This document shows positions 6,021 through 13,681 of a stretch of 13,681 nt of DNA, piece by piece. The notes beneath the pieces were generated by a model. It ran no database searches, was not told the origin of the DNA, and saw only the letters and a program-made list of their open reading frames with translations. The stretch is from the NCBI GenBank assembly GCA_035649395.1, contig DASRJR010000454.1:1-13681 (forward strand). Direction: 5' to 3'. This DNA comes from Gp6-AA40 sp035649395. GTDB taxonomy: Bacteria; Acidobacteriota; Vicinamibacteria; Vicinamibacterales; UBA2999. Position 1 is the stretch's first letter, and every line of letters starts with the position of its first letter. The translations under genes were made by a program, and so were the position numbers.

Positions 6021-8063
6021 ATGTTTGCCGCGGTCTCGTTGACGCTCGCCCTGTGGGCCGCCCTGGCCCTGTTCGTCTTGGTCGTCGTGCTGCTGACGTT
6101 TCGCTACATCCCCAACGATCGCGTCGGCATCGTCGAGAAGCTGTGGAGCCCGCGCGGCTCGGTGCACCACGGCTTCATCGCGCTCGAAGGCGAAGCCGGC
6201 TTCCAACCGGCGCTGCTGCGAGGCGGATGGCACGTGATGACGCCGTTTCAGTATCGGCTGCACAAGATGCCGCTGGTGACGATTGCGCAAGGCAAGATCG
6301 GCTACGTCTTCTCGCGCGACGGCGAGCCGTTGCCGCCGACGCAGACGCTCGCCAGCAACGTCAAGGCGAACGACTTTCAGGATGTCGCCGCGTTTCTGCG
6401 CGCCGGCGGTCAGCGTGGGCCGCAGCGCAAGATCCTGCGCGAGGGCACCTATGCGATCAACACCGCGCAGTTCGTGGTGATCACGAACGAGCGCGTGTAT
6501 TTCCTGCCGCTCGATCCCAGTGAGGCCGACACGTTCAAGCGGATGGCGGCGCTGATCGCCGAGCGCCGCGGGTTCGAGCCAGTGGTGATCAAGGACGCGG
6601 AGGACTCGATCGGCATCGTGACGGTGCACGACGGGCCGTCGCTGCCCGACGGCCAGATCATCGCGCCGACGATCGGCGACGATTCGTCGAAGCCGGCGCT
6701 CTATCACAACAACTTCCAGGACCCCGAGAAGTTCCTGCAGGCCGGTGGTCTCCGCGGCCGCCAGCTGCAGACGCTGGTCGAAGGCACCTACTACGTCAAC
6801 CGGTTGTTTGCGACCGTCGAGATGATCCCGAAGACCATCATCGAGGTCGGCAACGTCGGCGTCGTCGTGTCGTACACCGGTGAGATCGGCATCGATCTCA
6901 CAGGCGATCAATACAAGCACGGCGAGCTGGTGAAGAAGCACACGCGCGGTGTGTGGAACGAACCGCTGCTGCCTGGCAAGTACGCGTTCAACACCTACGC
7001 GGGCAAGGTGATGGCCGTGCCGACGACCAACTTCATCCTGAAGTGGAACAAGTCGGAGACCGGGTCGCATCGCTACGACGAGAACCTGTCCGAGGTGCTG
7101 CTGATCACCAAAGACGCGTTCGAGCCGTCGCTGCCGCTGTCGGTGGTCGTGCACATCGACTATCGGAAGGCGCCGCTCGTGATCCAGCGGTTTGGCGACA
7201 TCAAGCGCCTCGTCGAGCAGACGCTCGACCCGATGGTGTCGGCGTACTTCAAGAACATCGGCCAGACGCGCACGCTGATCCAGCTGATTCAGGATCGGAG
7301 CGCGATTCAGCAGCAATCGGGCGAGCAGATGAAGGAGAAGTTCGCAGAATACAATCTCGAGCTGCAGGAGGTGCTGATCGGCACGCCGACCGCGGGCGTG
7401 CCCGGCAGTCAGATCGAGACGATCCTGACGCAGCTGCGGTCGCGGCAGATCGCGGAAGAGCAGGTGGAGACCTATACGCGTCAGGAGAAGGCGGCGATGA
7501 AGGAGAAGGAGCTTCGGGAGGCCGAGTCGCGCGCGAAGCAGCAGACGTTCATCACCGAATCGGAGCTGTCGATCAACATCCAGAGTAACCAGGGCAAGGC
7601 CGAGTACGAGCGCTCGCGGCAGGAAGCCGCGCGCATCCAGACGCTGGCGACCGCGGAAGCGGAGAAGATCCGCATCCTCGGCGAAGGCGAGGCCAAACGC
7701 ATCCAGGCGATCGCCGGTGCCGACGCCGAACGCACCGCGCGCGTCGGTATCGCGCAGGCGATGGCGATCGAAGAGCAGGTGCGTGCGTATGGCGGCCCGC
7801 GGCTGCAGCTGACGCAGCAGGTGCTGAACCGCTTCGCCGAGGCGATCCAGTCGTCGCAGGTCGATGTGGTGCCGAAGATCCTGATTGCCGGCTCCAACGG
7901 CAAGGAGGGCGGCGGGCCGATGACCGGCAACGTCATGGAGGCGCTGCTGACGATGATGCTGTCCGATCGTCTCGGTGGCGATGTGAGCAGCTCGTCCGCG
8001 CCGCGCAACCCGGCCGCGGATGCGATCCGCAAACGGATCGAAGACGACATGAAACGGTCGTAA
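6021..8063 (+). CDS. SPFH (flotillin-like) domain membrane protein
   Basis: This 680-residue protein has one N-terminal membrane anchor (residues 5-27) and no cleavable signal, then a long beta-rich region and an SPFH/band 7 domain running to about residue 460 (VGVVVSYTGEIG at 279-290; YFKNIGQTRTLIQLIQDR at 409-426). A helical, charged Ala/Glu-rich region suited to coiled coil spans about 470-590, as in flotillins. A Ser/Asn/Pro-rich tail ends in a charged helix. SPFH proteins form large ring assemblies that scaffold membrane microdomains or hold proteases. An internal duplication is visible: residues 93-147 and 197-260 share 18 of 31 positions in their FQD/AGG/RG/EGTY core. The ATG is preceded by GAAAGG at 6005-6010. 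It is larger than typical flotillins (about 450-520). The gene stands alone on its strand with terminator hairpins behind; partner unknown. Confidence 0.85.
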   Translation: MFAAVSLTLALWAALALFVLVVVLLTFRYIPNDRVGIVEKLWSPRGSVHHGFIALEGEAGFQPALLRGGWHVMTPFQYRLHKMPLVTIAQGKIGYVFSRDGEPLPPTQTLASNVKANDFQDVAAFLRAGGQRGPQRKILREGTYAINTAQFVVITNERVYFLPLDPSEADTFKRMAALIAERRGFEPVVIKDAEDSIGIVTVHDGPSLPDGQIIAPTIGDDSSKPALYHNNFQDPEKFLQAGGLRGRQLQTLVEGTYYVNRLFATVEMIPKTIIEVGNVGVVVSYTGEIGIDLTGDQYKHGELVKKHTRGVWNEPLLPGKYAFNTYAGKVMAVPTTNFILKWNKSETGSHRYDENLSEVLLITKDAFEPSLPLSVVVHIDYRKAPLVIQRFGDIKRLVEQTLDPMVSAYFKNIGQTRTLIQLIQDRSAIQQQSGEQMKEKFAEYNLELQEVLIGTPTAGVPGSQIETILTQLRSRQIAEEQVETYTRQEKAAMKEKELREAESRAKQQTFITESELSINIQSNQGKAEYERSRQEAARIQTLATAEAEKIRILGEGEAKRIQAIAGADAERTARVGIAQAMAIEEQVRAYGGPRLQLTQQVLNRFAEAIQSSQVDVVPKILIAGSNGKEGGGPMTGNVMEALLTMMLSDRLGGDVSSSSAPRNPAADAIRKRIEDDMKRS

Positions 8064-8082
8064 ACTTGAACGCTGTATCTAG

Positions 8083-8102
8083 GGGCCGCCTTCAGGCAGC
8101 CC
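8083..8102. repeat. Imperfect copy of the GGGGCCGCCTT hairpin repeat
   Basis: An 8-bp stem with one C-A mismatch (8083-8090 with 8095-8102) and TTCA loop. It is a diverged tandem copy of the perfect hairpin that follows at 8110-8129. Confidence 0.6.
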
Positions 8103-8109
8103 GCACGTG

Positions 8110-8136
8110 GGGCCGCCTTGAGGCGGCCCTCTTTTA
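8110..8136 (+). terminator. Intrinsic terminator after the SPFH gene
   Basis: A perfect 8-bp stem GGGCCGCC (8110-8117) / GGCGGCCC (8122-8129) with TTGA loop is followed by TCTTTTA. This is the best Rho-independent terminator in the window and lies 46 bases after the SPFH stop, separating that gene from the histidine phosphatase. Confidence 0.75.
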
Positions 8137-8148
8137 CGAGAGGCGTTT

Positions 8149-8751
8149 ATGAAGGTTGCCGCAAGAGCCGCCATCGCCACCGTCGCTTTGACGGGGGTTC
8201 TACACGGGCAGACGCCCTCCTCCGCTGACGCCCTCATCTCCTCTCTAAAGAAGGGTGGCTACGTCATCGTGATGCGCCACGCGGCCTCGCCGCGTGAGAC
8301 GCCCGACGCGAAGACGGCGAACAAGGACAACACCAAACTCGAGCGGCAGCTGGACGAGACCGGCCGATCGACGGCGGCCGCGATGGGCAAAGCGATTCGC
8401 GACCTGAAGATTCCCATCGGCGAAGTGTTGAGTAGTCCGACGTATCGTGCGCTCGAGACGGTTCGCTTCGCCCAGCTGCCGACCGTGAAACCGCAAGAGG
8501 AGCTTGGTGACGGCGGACAGAGCATGCAGGCTGTGGCCGAGGCGCAAGCGAAGTGGTTGCGGGAACGCGTCACGCAGTTGCCGAAAGGGACGAACACGCT
8601 GCTCGTCACTCACATGCCGAACATCTCACGTGCGTTCCCCGATTGGGGCGCCGTGGCGGACGGTGAGGCAGTGGTCGTTGGCCCAGATGGAAAGAATGGC
8701 GTCGGACCAGTCGGCAGAATCAAGATCGAAGACTGGCCTCGCGCGCGATAG
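8149..8751 (+). CDS. Exported histidine phosphatase family protein
   Basis: This 200-residue protein of the phosphoglycerate mutase-like (branch 1) histidine phosphatase superfamily has a signal peptide of about 20 residues ending at LHGQTPSS. The catalytic set is visible: Arg43-His44 in VIVMRHA (the phosphorylated His), Arg100 and Glu103 in SSPTYRALET, and His155 in LLVTHMPN. Small members with this layout include SixA-like phosphatases and exported proteins of unknown substrate. The reaction is removal of phosphate from a small molecule or protein through a phosphohistidine; export suggests an extracytoplasmic substrate. GAGAGG at 8138-8143 sits five bases before the ATG. It follows a strong terminator, so it has its own promoter somewhere in the short gap, which is not obvious. 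Confidence 0.85.
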   Translation: MKVAARAAIATVALTGVLHGQTPSSADALISSLKKGGYVIVMRHAASPRETPDAKTANKDNTKLERQLDETGRSTAAAMGKAIRDLKIPIGEVLSSPTYRALETVRFAQLPTVKPQEELGDGGQSMQAVAEAQAKWLRERVTQLPKGTNTLLVTHMPNISRAFPDWGAVADGEAVVVGPDGKNGVGPVGRIKIEDWPRAR

Positions 8752-8793
8752 CTCGACATCATCGCCGGTAGACACAACCGTAGCGCTGAACAA

Positions 8794-8824
8794 GCCGAGT
8801 CCGTGTATCGAACCCTGACTCGGC
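8794..8824. other. 8-bp dyad after the histidine phosphatase gene
   Basis: GCCGAGTC (8794-8801) and GACTCGGC (8817-8824) are perfect inverted arms around a 15-base spacer. No T-tract follows, so a terminator is only possible. The rest of the 228-base gap 8752-8979 shows nothing else clear apart from the ribosome binding site at its end. Confidence 0.3.
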
Positions 8825-8979
8825 CTGAGCCCTAACTGTCGAGATCGTTTCTCCAAAACCGCGCACCGGGCGCCAGTTGCCACCGAAAGAAACCACAGCC
8901 GAGCACTGTCCTGCCAGTTCGGAGTACCGCTTGCAACGCTGTTCACGGGTTCGGACAAGCTTGCAGGAGGACAACGCAC

Positions 8980-9444
8980 ATGAAACAACTCATCCCGATT
9001 GCGGCGGCTGCTCTCGCGGTCGTCTGCGCCGGCTGTAACCGACCTGGCAGCGATCAGCGCGCCGCGAACACAGTGACCGTTACGGGCTGTGTGCAGTCCG
9101 CCGAGCAGGGGCTTGGGAGCGGTGACAGCAAACCCGACAAATTCATGCTGACGAACGCCAGCCTCTCGCCAAGCGGCGCTCCGGCATCCGCACCGAGCGA
9201 CGCGCCACGAGCCGACGCGCCGAGAAGCGATGCGGCCCCCGCCCCAGAGGCCGCCGCGCCGGGCACGATGTACATGCTCGATGGCAAGACCGACGAACTT
9301 CGCGCACACCTCAATCAACAGGTCGAGATCACCGGAAAGATCGACGAGAACACCCTGCGCAACCCGTCGGCCACACCGCCGGAGCCGCGCCAGGAATTGA
9401 ACGTCGACTCCGTGCGCATGATCGCCGCGACCTGCTCGCAGTAG
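8980..9444 (+). CDS. Small probable lipoprotein with OB-like repeats of strands
   Basis: This is a 154-residue protein of unknown function. It starts with a lipoprotein-type signal, hydrophobic PIAAAALAVV then CAGC with Cys19 as the likely lipidated residue (Cys at -3 is not ideal). After a spacer come VTVTGCVQSAEQG (32-44) and FMLTNA (55-60). Residues 61-94 are a low-complexity Ala/Pro/Ser/Asp stretch. The end has MYMLDG, ELRAHLNQQVEITGKI (106-121) and LNVDSVRMIAATC. The pattern 'TGCV ... Y-L-G ... L--H-N--VEITG ... L-V-SV-MIA--C' resembles small acidobacterial exported proteins that I would guess have an OB-type barrel; Cys37 and Cys152 might form a disulfide. AGGAGG at 8965-8970 gives an excellent start. 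It converges with the permease gene. Confidence 0.7.
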   Translation: MKQLIPIAAAALAVVCAGCNRPGSDQRAANTVTVTGCVQSAEQGLGSGDSKPDKFMLTNASLSPSGAPASAPSDAPRADAPRSDAAPAPEAAAPGTMYMLDGKTDELRAHLNQQVEITGKIDENTLRNPSATPPEPRQELNVDSVRMIAATCSQ

Positions 9445-9451
9445 TTTCATC

Positions 9452-9500
9452 GGAGGACCGTCGCGCCTCGCGAACGCGCGCGGCGCGACGGCTCTCCTCC
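9452..9500. terminator. Long GC hairpin between convergent genes
   Basis: Arms GGAGGA-CCGTCGCGCC (9452-9467) and GGCGCGACGG-CTC-TCCTCC (9482-9500) pair over 16 bp with one 3-base bulge, around a 14-base loop. It lies between the stops of the lipoprotein gene (+) and the permease gene (-), four bases from the latter. The position fits a shared bidirectional terminator, but neither side carries a T-tract. Confidence 0.55.
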
Positions 9501-9503
9501 CCG

Positions 9504-12197
9504 CTACACGTCAACCATCAACGCACGAGCCGGTTCGACGCGAAGCGCGCGGCGCGCCGGCACTGCGCAAGCCAGCAGGCAGACGCCCGTCATCAGCACG
9601 CAGTAGGCGCCAATCAGAACGACCTCTATGACAGTCGGCGCGCTGTTGAAGAGCCCGAGAAATGCAATCGCCACCAGGATCCCCCCCGCAGCGATACCAA
9701 GACCCACTTGCGTGAGCGGCCGTCGGAGGATCGTCGCGATCACCTGACGGCGATCGGCGCCGAGCGCGACCCGGAGACCGATCTCTCGGGTGCGAGTGGA
9801 GACGGTGTACGCCATCACCGCGTAGATGGCAGTGAGCGACAGCAGCAGCGCAATCCCGCTCAGCACGACCAGCGCACGCGACAGGTACTGGGACTCGAGC
9901 CACCCGCTCGCCGCCGCGGCATCGAGCGGCATGAGCTCATTGAGCTGCAGGGTGGGGTCCACTCCACTCGCAACGCTCCGAAGACGTGCGGCGAAGGACT
10001 CCGGGGGCTCTTTCAGGCGGAGCACGACTCGAAGCGGCGACGCGGTGTCCGGGGAAACGGGACGATAGATTCCCGCGACGCGACCATCGCGTCCCATCGT
10101 CCCGAGATCACGCACCACCCCGACGATCTCCAGCCACGGACCGGGCGTCTGTGTGTCGTCCATTCGGATACGGCGAATCCGGCGGCCGATCGGATTCTGA
10201 CCGCCAAGGACGTTGTTCGTGAATGACTGATTGACGATCACGACTCCCAGCGGCGATTCGAGATCGGCGGCGGTGAAAGGTCGGCCCGCGATCACCGGCG
10301 CACTGAGGACGTCGAAGAAGTCGAGCGCCACCGAGGCCGATGACACCTCGACCCCAGTCGCGTCCGTATTTGGACGCGCGTCGCCGTCAACCTCGATTCG
10401 CCACACCGGGTGGGCAGTGCCCGGCAATGGATCGGCAAAGGTCAGGCCGGCGACCGCCGATTCAGCGCGCACACGCCGCTCCAGCTCCGCGTACGTGCCG
10501 CGGACTCGCGAACGAAACGCCTGCTCGCTTGCATCGAGCGGCACCCCGGGCGCCAGTTCCCGATCGAGCTCGATCCGTGCCGTAAGGTATTCGTGCGTGG
10601 CGAAGCCGATGTCTCGCGTCTGGCTGGTGATGACGATGCGATGGAAGAAGAACGACCCAGCGGGAAACAGCAGTGTGACGGCGATCTGCACGGTAATCAC
10701 CGCTCCCCATACGCCGCCAAATCGCACGCCACCACCTCTCGCCGTCGCCTGACGAAGGCGCGCCTGATGCCCGCGGCCGGTGACGTTCAGCGCCGGAAGC
10801 ACGCCGATAATCACCGCGCTCAGGATCGTCAGCGCCCCGGCGTAGATCACCGTCGTCGGTGTGAGTGTGTTGCCCACCCAGAACGGGAGCGCGCGGCCCC
10901 TGTCCGCCTCGAACATCGCCAGCAGCGACCCGAGCAGCCCACGAGCCGCAACGAGCCCGACGATTACTGCAAGGCCTGCCAGGACGAGGGCCTCGACGAA
11001 TAGCTGCGTCACGATCCGAGCCCGACCGGCGCCGAGCGCGCTGCGCACGGCGATCTCGGTGTCGCGCGTGGCGGCCCGGGCAAACATCAGCAGCGCGACG
11101 TTGGCCGAGACGAGCACGAGCAGGATGATGAAGAACGTGTTCGCGACCGCAAGCCCGATCTGAATGCTCGCAGGGTCGAACATCAACCACGCAAACGGCA
11201 CGAGTTGAGGCCGCAGGTGCGCATGGGTCGCGGGCTCATCGCGTGCGGTTCGATCGCCTATTGCGCTCAGCTCCGCTTGCGCTTGCGATCTCGATTCGCC
11301 ACGAGCCAATCGCCCGAATGCGAAGAGGTCCGGACCGTCGCGAAGCGCGGAAGTGCTCGCGGCGTCGCGGAGCGGGATCCAGAGGCCCTGCGTCGAGGGA
11401 AAGACGAAACCCTCGGGCATCACGCCCACGACCGTCATCTGTTCGCGGCCGAGTCGAACCGTTCGCCCGACGACCCGCGGGTCGCCGGAGAATCGCCGCG
11501 TCCACACTTCGTGGCCGATGACGATGACCGGCGGACTGCCGGGCTCGTCGTCGGCCTCGACCAGGGTTCGGCCCAGGATCGGAGGGACGCGGGTCACCCG
11601 GAAGGCGGACGCGGTCATGGCCGCCACGCCCACGGTCTCGGATCCGCCCTCGTCGGTGATGAGGTTCCGGCGAAACACGCTGACGGCGCTGATGTCCCGC
11701 ATTCTCGTGAGCGAGTCGCGCCAGGCGGCGAGGTCCGCGGCGGTCGTGGCCGCGGCGCGATTCCGCGAGGTGTCCCAGTTCCTCAGCCCGACGATCTGCG
11801 AGCCCTCGTCCAATGGCAGCGAAGGATTCACCAGCTGTGTCCGGAGCTCGAAGCTGCCCACGCCGGCGGCGATGCCGAATGCCATCGCGGCGCAGCCGAC
11901 GATCGTCAACCATGGGTATCTCGCCAGCAGGCGGGTCGCGAGCTTGACGTCGAGCGCGACCCCGTCGAGCCACGCGAGTCCGCGGCCGTCGCGCAGTGCT
12001 TCCTTGTGTTTCTCGACGCCGCCAAACGCGACCCGGGCCTGGCGGCGGGCCTCGTCTGGAGTGAGGCCCTTGACGCGCATCAGGTGCTCGGCCTCCATCT
12101 CGATGTGGAGGTGCAACTCGCGGTTCATCCGCGACTCGGCATTGCGACGTCGGGACAGCAGGCGCAGCCGCGTGCGCGCGGCGTCGAGCCATCTCAT
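9504..12197 (-). CDS. ADOP-type orphan ABC transporter permease (MacB/FtsX-like)
   Basis: This is an 897-residue membrane protein of the acidobacterial duplicated orphan permease type. Residues 15-75 form the extra N-terminal 'permease prefix' region (RELHLHIEMEAEHLMRVKG, LTPDEARRQARVAFGG). The first membrane helix is at about 96-114, followed by a MacB-like periplasmic domain (about 120-340). The first FtsX block (helices about 346-372 and 401-419) has EIAVRSALGAGRARIV at 381-396; a second periplasmic domain follows, and the second FtsX block has EIGLRVALGADRRQV at 805-819. No ATPase is nearby, which is normal for this group. Such permeases are thought to export or remodel envelope substrates; none is known here. 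ATG 12197 is chosen over the upstream ATG at 12242, because GAGG lies just upstream, MRWLDAARTR is a typical beginning, and it avoids overlapping padR. Seven bases separate it from the padR stop. Confidence 0.9.
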   Translation of the reverse strand: MRWLDAARTRLRLLSRRRNAESRMNRELHLHIEMEAEHLMRVKGLTPDEARRQARVAFGGVEKHKEALRDGRGLAWLDGVALDVKLATRLLARYPWLTIVGCAAMAFGIAAGVGSFELRTQLVNPSLPLDEGSQIVGLRNWDTSRNRAAATTAADLAAWRDSLTRMRDISAVSVFRRNLITDEGGSETVGVAAMTASAFRVTRVPPILGRTLVEADDEPGSPPVIVIGHEVWTRRFSGDPRVVGRTVRLGREQMTVVGVMPEGFVFPSTQGLWIPLRDAASTSALRDGPDLFAFGRLARGESRSQAQAELSAIGDRTARDEPATHAHLRPQLVPFAWLMFDPASIQIGLAVANTFFIILLVLVSANVALLMFARAATRDTEIAVRSALGAGRARIVTQLFVEALVLAGLAVIVGLVAARGLLGSLLAMFEADRGRALPFWVGNTLTPTTVIYAGALTILSAVIIGVLPALNVTGRGHQARLRQATARGGGVRFGGVWGAVITVQIAVTLLFPAGSFFFHRIVITSQTRDIGFATHEYLTARIELDRELAPGVPLDASEQAFRSRVRGTYAELERRVRAESAVAGLTFADPLPGTAHPVWRIEVDGDARPNTDATGVEVSSASVALDFFDVLSAPVIAGRPFTAADLESPLGVVIVNQSFTNNVLGGQNPIGRRIRRIRMDDTQTPGPWLEIVGVVRDLGTMGRDGRVAGIYRPVSPDTASPLRVVLRLKEPPESFAARLRSVASGVDPTLQLNELMPLDAAAASGWLESQYLSRALVVLSGIALLLSLTAIYAVMAYTVSTRTREIGLRVALGADRRQVIATILRRPLTQVGLGIAAGGILVAIAFLGLFNSAPTVIEVVLIGAYCVLMTGVCLLACAVPARRALRVEPARALMVDV

Positions 12198-12204
12198 ATG
12201 CGCC

Positions 12205-12540
12205 TCACGTCGTGCGCAGCACGGTATCGAGTGCCGCAGCAAATCGCTTCCAGCTCTCGACTTCGCGGTCCAGCGCCCGGCGGCCGGCTGCCGTGATCCG
12301 GTAGTAGCGAGCCTGGCGGTTGTTGTCGGTCACCCCCCAGTCGCTCGTGATCAAGCCGTCTTTCTCGAGACGCTGCAGCGCGGGATAGAGCGAGCCCTGA
12401 TTCATCGCGAACTCGCCGTTGGACATCTGCTGCACCCGCTGGCTGATGCCCCAGCCGTGCATCTCCGACAGGGAGAGCGTCTTCAGGATGAGGAGATCGA
12501 GCGAGCCGCGCAGGGCATCGACGGGTGGGCGTGGTGACAT
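12205..12540 (-). CDS. PadR-family transcriptional regulator
   Basis: This is an 111-residue winged-helix repressor of the PadR family in the short acidobacterial form that accompanies ADOP permeases. The start MSPRPPVDALRGSLDLLILKTL, the HGWGISQRVQQMS helix (28-40), the recognition region NQGSLYPALQRLEKDGLI (47-64, single stretch of the family signature), and the wing NNRQARYYRITAAGRRAL (73-90) are all present. PadR proteins usually repress the transporter gene next to them and release on ligand binding. It is the first gene of a minus-strand pair with the permease 7 bases downstream. ATG 12540 lacks a clear Shine-Dalgarno; the longer reading from TTG 12615 adds residues unlike the family. 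It is divergent from the amidohydrolase with about 106 bases between them, so it might also act there. Confidence 0.9.
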   Translation of the reverse strand: MSPRPPVDALRGSLDLLILKTLSLSEMHGWGISQRVQQMSNGEFAMNQGSLYPALQRLEKDGLITSDWGVTDNNRQARYYRITAAGRRALDREVESWKRFAAALDTVLRTT

Positions 12541-12634
12541 CTGTTGGATCGCGAAAAAGGTCTTTTCCGCTTCTGTCGCTATCAACAGGAGAGAAGACGT
12601 GGCCGCCCAGTGCAAAGTTCCGTCGAGCGCCTTC

Positions 12635-12640
12635 TATAAT
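12635..12640 (+). promoter_or_regulatory. Consensus -10 box TATAAT before the amidohydrolase
   Basis: A perfect TATAAT ends six bases before ATG 12647, so transcription beginning about 7 bases downstream would start at or next to the A of the ATG. That fits a leaderless mRNA, and no Shine-Dalgarno is present. The -35 region is weak (TGCAAA at 12611-12616). Confidence 0.5.
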
Positions 12641-12646
12641 CCGTCA

Positions 12647-13681
12647 ATGGTCGACATGCCTGGGAGAGCGACGGCCGCGATTGCCATCGCTCTGATCTCT
12701 TTCCTCACAACGCCTCGCGGTGCCGCGGCACAAGACCTGGCGATCGTCAACGCCCGTATTGTCGATGGGAAGGGCGGCGTGATCGAGCGCGGGACCCTGG
12801 TCGTTCGTGCCGGCAAGATCGCGTCGGTGTCGTCCGGTGCAGCGCGCCCGGCCGCAGGTGTCCAGACGATCGACGCGCAGGGCCGGACGCTCATGCCCGG
12901 TTTCATCGACGCGCATCGTCACATTGCCCAAGGCGACCCGGTCGAGTGGCTGGCGAAACGCGCGACCGCGCAGATGCAGGAGTTCCTCGAGGCGGGCTTC
13001 ACCACGGTGCTGTGTGCGATCTGCCCGGATCAGGCGATCGAGCTGCGTCAACGTATCGAGTCTGGTGCCGTAAAGGGGCCGCGACTGTATTTGGCCAGCC
13101 TCGTTCCGCTGGCACGCGCGGCTGTTCCCGGTGGTGGCAGGGGCGATCCGGCGCGGTTCGACAACTCGCGGCCGCCACGCCGGCCGACGCAGGCCGCCGG
13201 CGCGATCCCGCCGGCGGAGACGGTGAAAGCCGTCGAGACGATCGCCAGCAAGAAATACGACTACATCAAGACCGTCATCACGACGACGCCGGGCGGTCCC
13301 GAGACGGAGACATTGAAGCTGATCGTCAGCGAAGGAAAGAAGCACAACCTGCCGACGATCACCCATGCCGTCAGCGTGATCGACACGCTGGCGGCCGTCG
13401 AGGCACGGCCCGACGTGCTCGTCCACACGCCGCACATCGGCCGTCTCGAGGAAGATGCCGCGGCCGTCAAACGCATCGCGAGCGCTGGTATTCCCATGAC
13501 GTCCACGCTGGCGGTGTTCGTTCCACACTTCGGCGACGACAACAGGCCGCTGTTTCGCGACGCGATGCCGTTTCCCTGGGAAACGATTTCGAGCGCAGGG
13601 CAAGGTCCGGTGAACGCGCGCCTGCTCTGGGAGGGAGGGATTTCGTACGGCTACGGCACCGACACGAGCTGGGCGCCGAAA
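12647..13681 (+). CDS. Exported metal-dependent amidohydrolase, 3' end beyond the window
   Basis: This frame is open from ATG 12647 to the last base (345 codons, no stop). Residues 8-28 are a signal peptide (ATAAIAIALISFL, AAA before QDL). The following VNARIVDGKGG and LMPGFIDAHRHI are the classic start of the amidohydrolase superfamily. Metal-site candidates are His90 and His92 (HRH), Lys208 in YDYIKTVITTTPGG, His240 in ITHAV, His260 or His263 in LVHTPHIG, and Asp339 in YGTDTSW. This resembles the imidazolonepropionase/prolidase-like exported group that hydrolyses amide or cyclic bonds, as seen for acidobacterial 'amidohydrolase family' proteins of about 430-450 residues; the substrate is unknown. 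A second ATG at 12656 is an alternative start. The missing C-terminus is the part beyond the window. Confidence 0.85.
   Translation, partial: MVDMPGRATAAIAIALISFLTTPRGAAAQDLAIVNARIVDGKGGVIERGTLVVRAGKIASVSSGAARPAAGVQTIDAQGRTLMPGFIDAHRHIAQGDPVEWLAKRATAQMQEFLEAGFTTVLCAICPDQAIELRQRIESGAVKGPRLYLASLVPLARAAVPGGGRGDPARFDNSRPPRRPTQAAGAIPPAETVKAVETIASKKYDYIKTVITTTPGGPETETLKLIVSEGKKHNLPTITHAVSVIDTLAAVEARPDVLVHTPHIGRLEEDAAAVKRIASAGIPMTSTLAVFVPHFGDDNRPLFRDAMPFPWETISSAGQGPVNARLLWEGGISYGYGTDTSWAPK

Noticed and set aside
5898..7316. 472-residue minus-strand open frame
   Set aside because: It lies opposite the SPFH gene, is rich in Arg, His, Asp and Leu as expected for an antisense shadow of GC-rich codons, and shows no domain motifs.
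11236..12192. 318-residue minus-strand frame within the permease gene
   Set aside because: It is a frame-shifted shadow of the permease with very high Arg content and no recognisable fold.
12541..12615. Longer PadR protein from TTG 12615
   Set aside because: The extra 25 residues are unlike the family start, whereas MSPRPP at 12540 is typical.
12644..13603. 319-residue minus-strand open frame
   Set aside because: The plus strand here encodes a clear amidohydrolase with signal peptide and metal ligands; the antisense frame is Arg-rich and motif-free.

Overview
This GC-rich, gene-dense window most resembles an Acidobacteriota genome, probably of the Vicinamibacteria type. The strongest sign is a PadR-type regulator followed by a very large orphan ABC permease with the extra N-terminal domain typical of the acidobacterial duplicated orphan permeases (ADOP). 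A second sign is a gene remnant carrying the repeated 'PG-PR-ADGK-DL' N-terminus that I recall from acidobacterial exported proteins. Family names are from recognition of motifs; no database search was possible.

Left part (1-3000), all on the + strand: the C-terminal end of an AraC-type regulator; a PaaI-like hotdog thioesterase starting two bases after it; a protein with a degenerate receiver domain and a C-terminal PilZ-like domain; and a FolD-family protein whose three active-site positions differ from the enzyme consensus. Between 2998 and 3536 lies a broken minus-strand gene, flanked by oppositely oriented arrays of the heptamer GGAATCA.

Middle part (3511-8143): a 736-residue open frame joins an RnfD/NqrB-like polytopic membrane domain to an exported DUF2330-like domain. 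A perfect 9-bp hairpin covers part of its ribosome binding site. Inside the frame a second Shine-Dalgarno, start codon and signal peptide precede the DUF2330 part, so the locus is either a true fusion or two genes that lost the stop between them. After 273 bp holding three dyads comes a 680-residue SPFH (flotillin-like) membrane protein with an internal duplication, closed by tandem GC hairpins, the second a good intrinsic terminator.

Right part (8149-13681): a secreted histidine phosphatase, a small Cys-containing probable lipoprotein, and, converging on it, the ADOP permease with its padR gene immediately upstream (padR-permease operon on the minus strand). Divergent from padR, a secreted metal-dependent amidohydrolase begins, with a perfect TATAAT placed so that transcription would start about at its ATG. 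It runs off the window end.

Much of the predicted biology is at the envelope: the membrane fusion, the SPFH scaffold, two exported hydrolases, a lipoprotein and the permease. The most interesting items are the RnfD-like/DUF2330 fusion with its hairpin-masked start, the FolD variant, and the several families of intergenic repeats.
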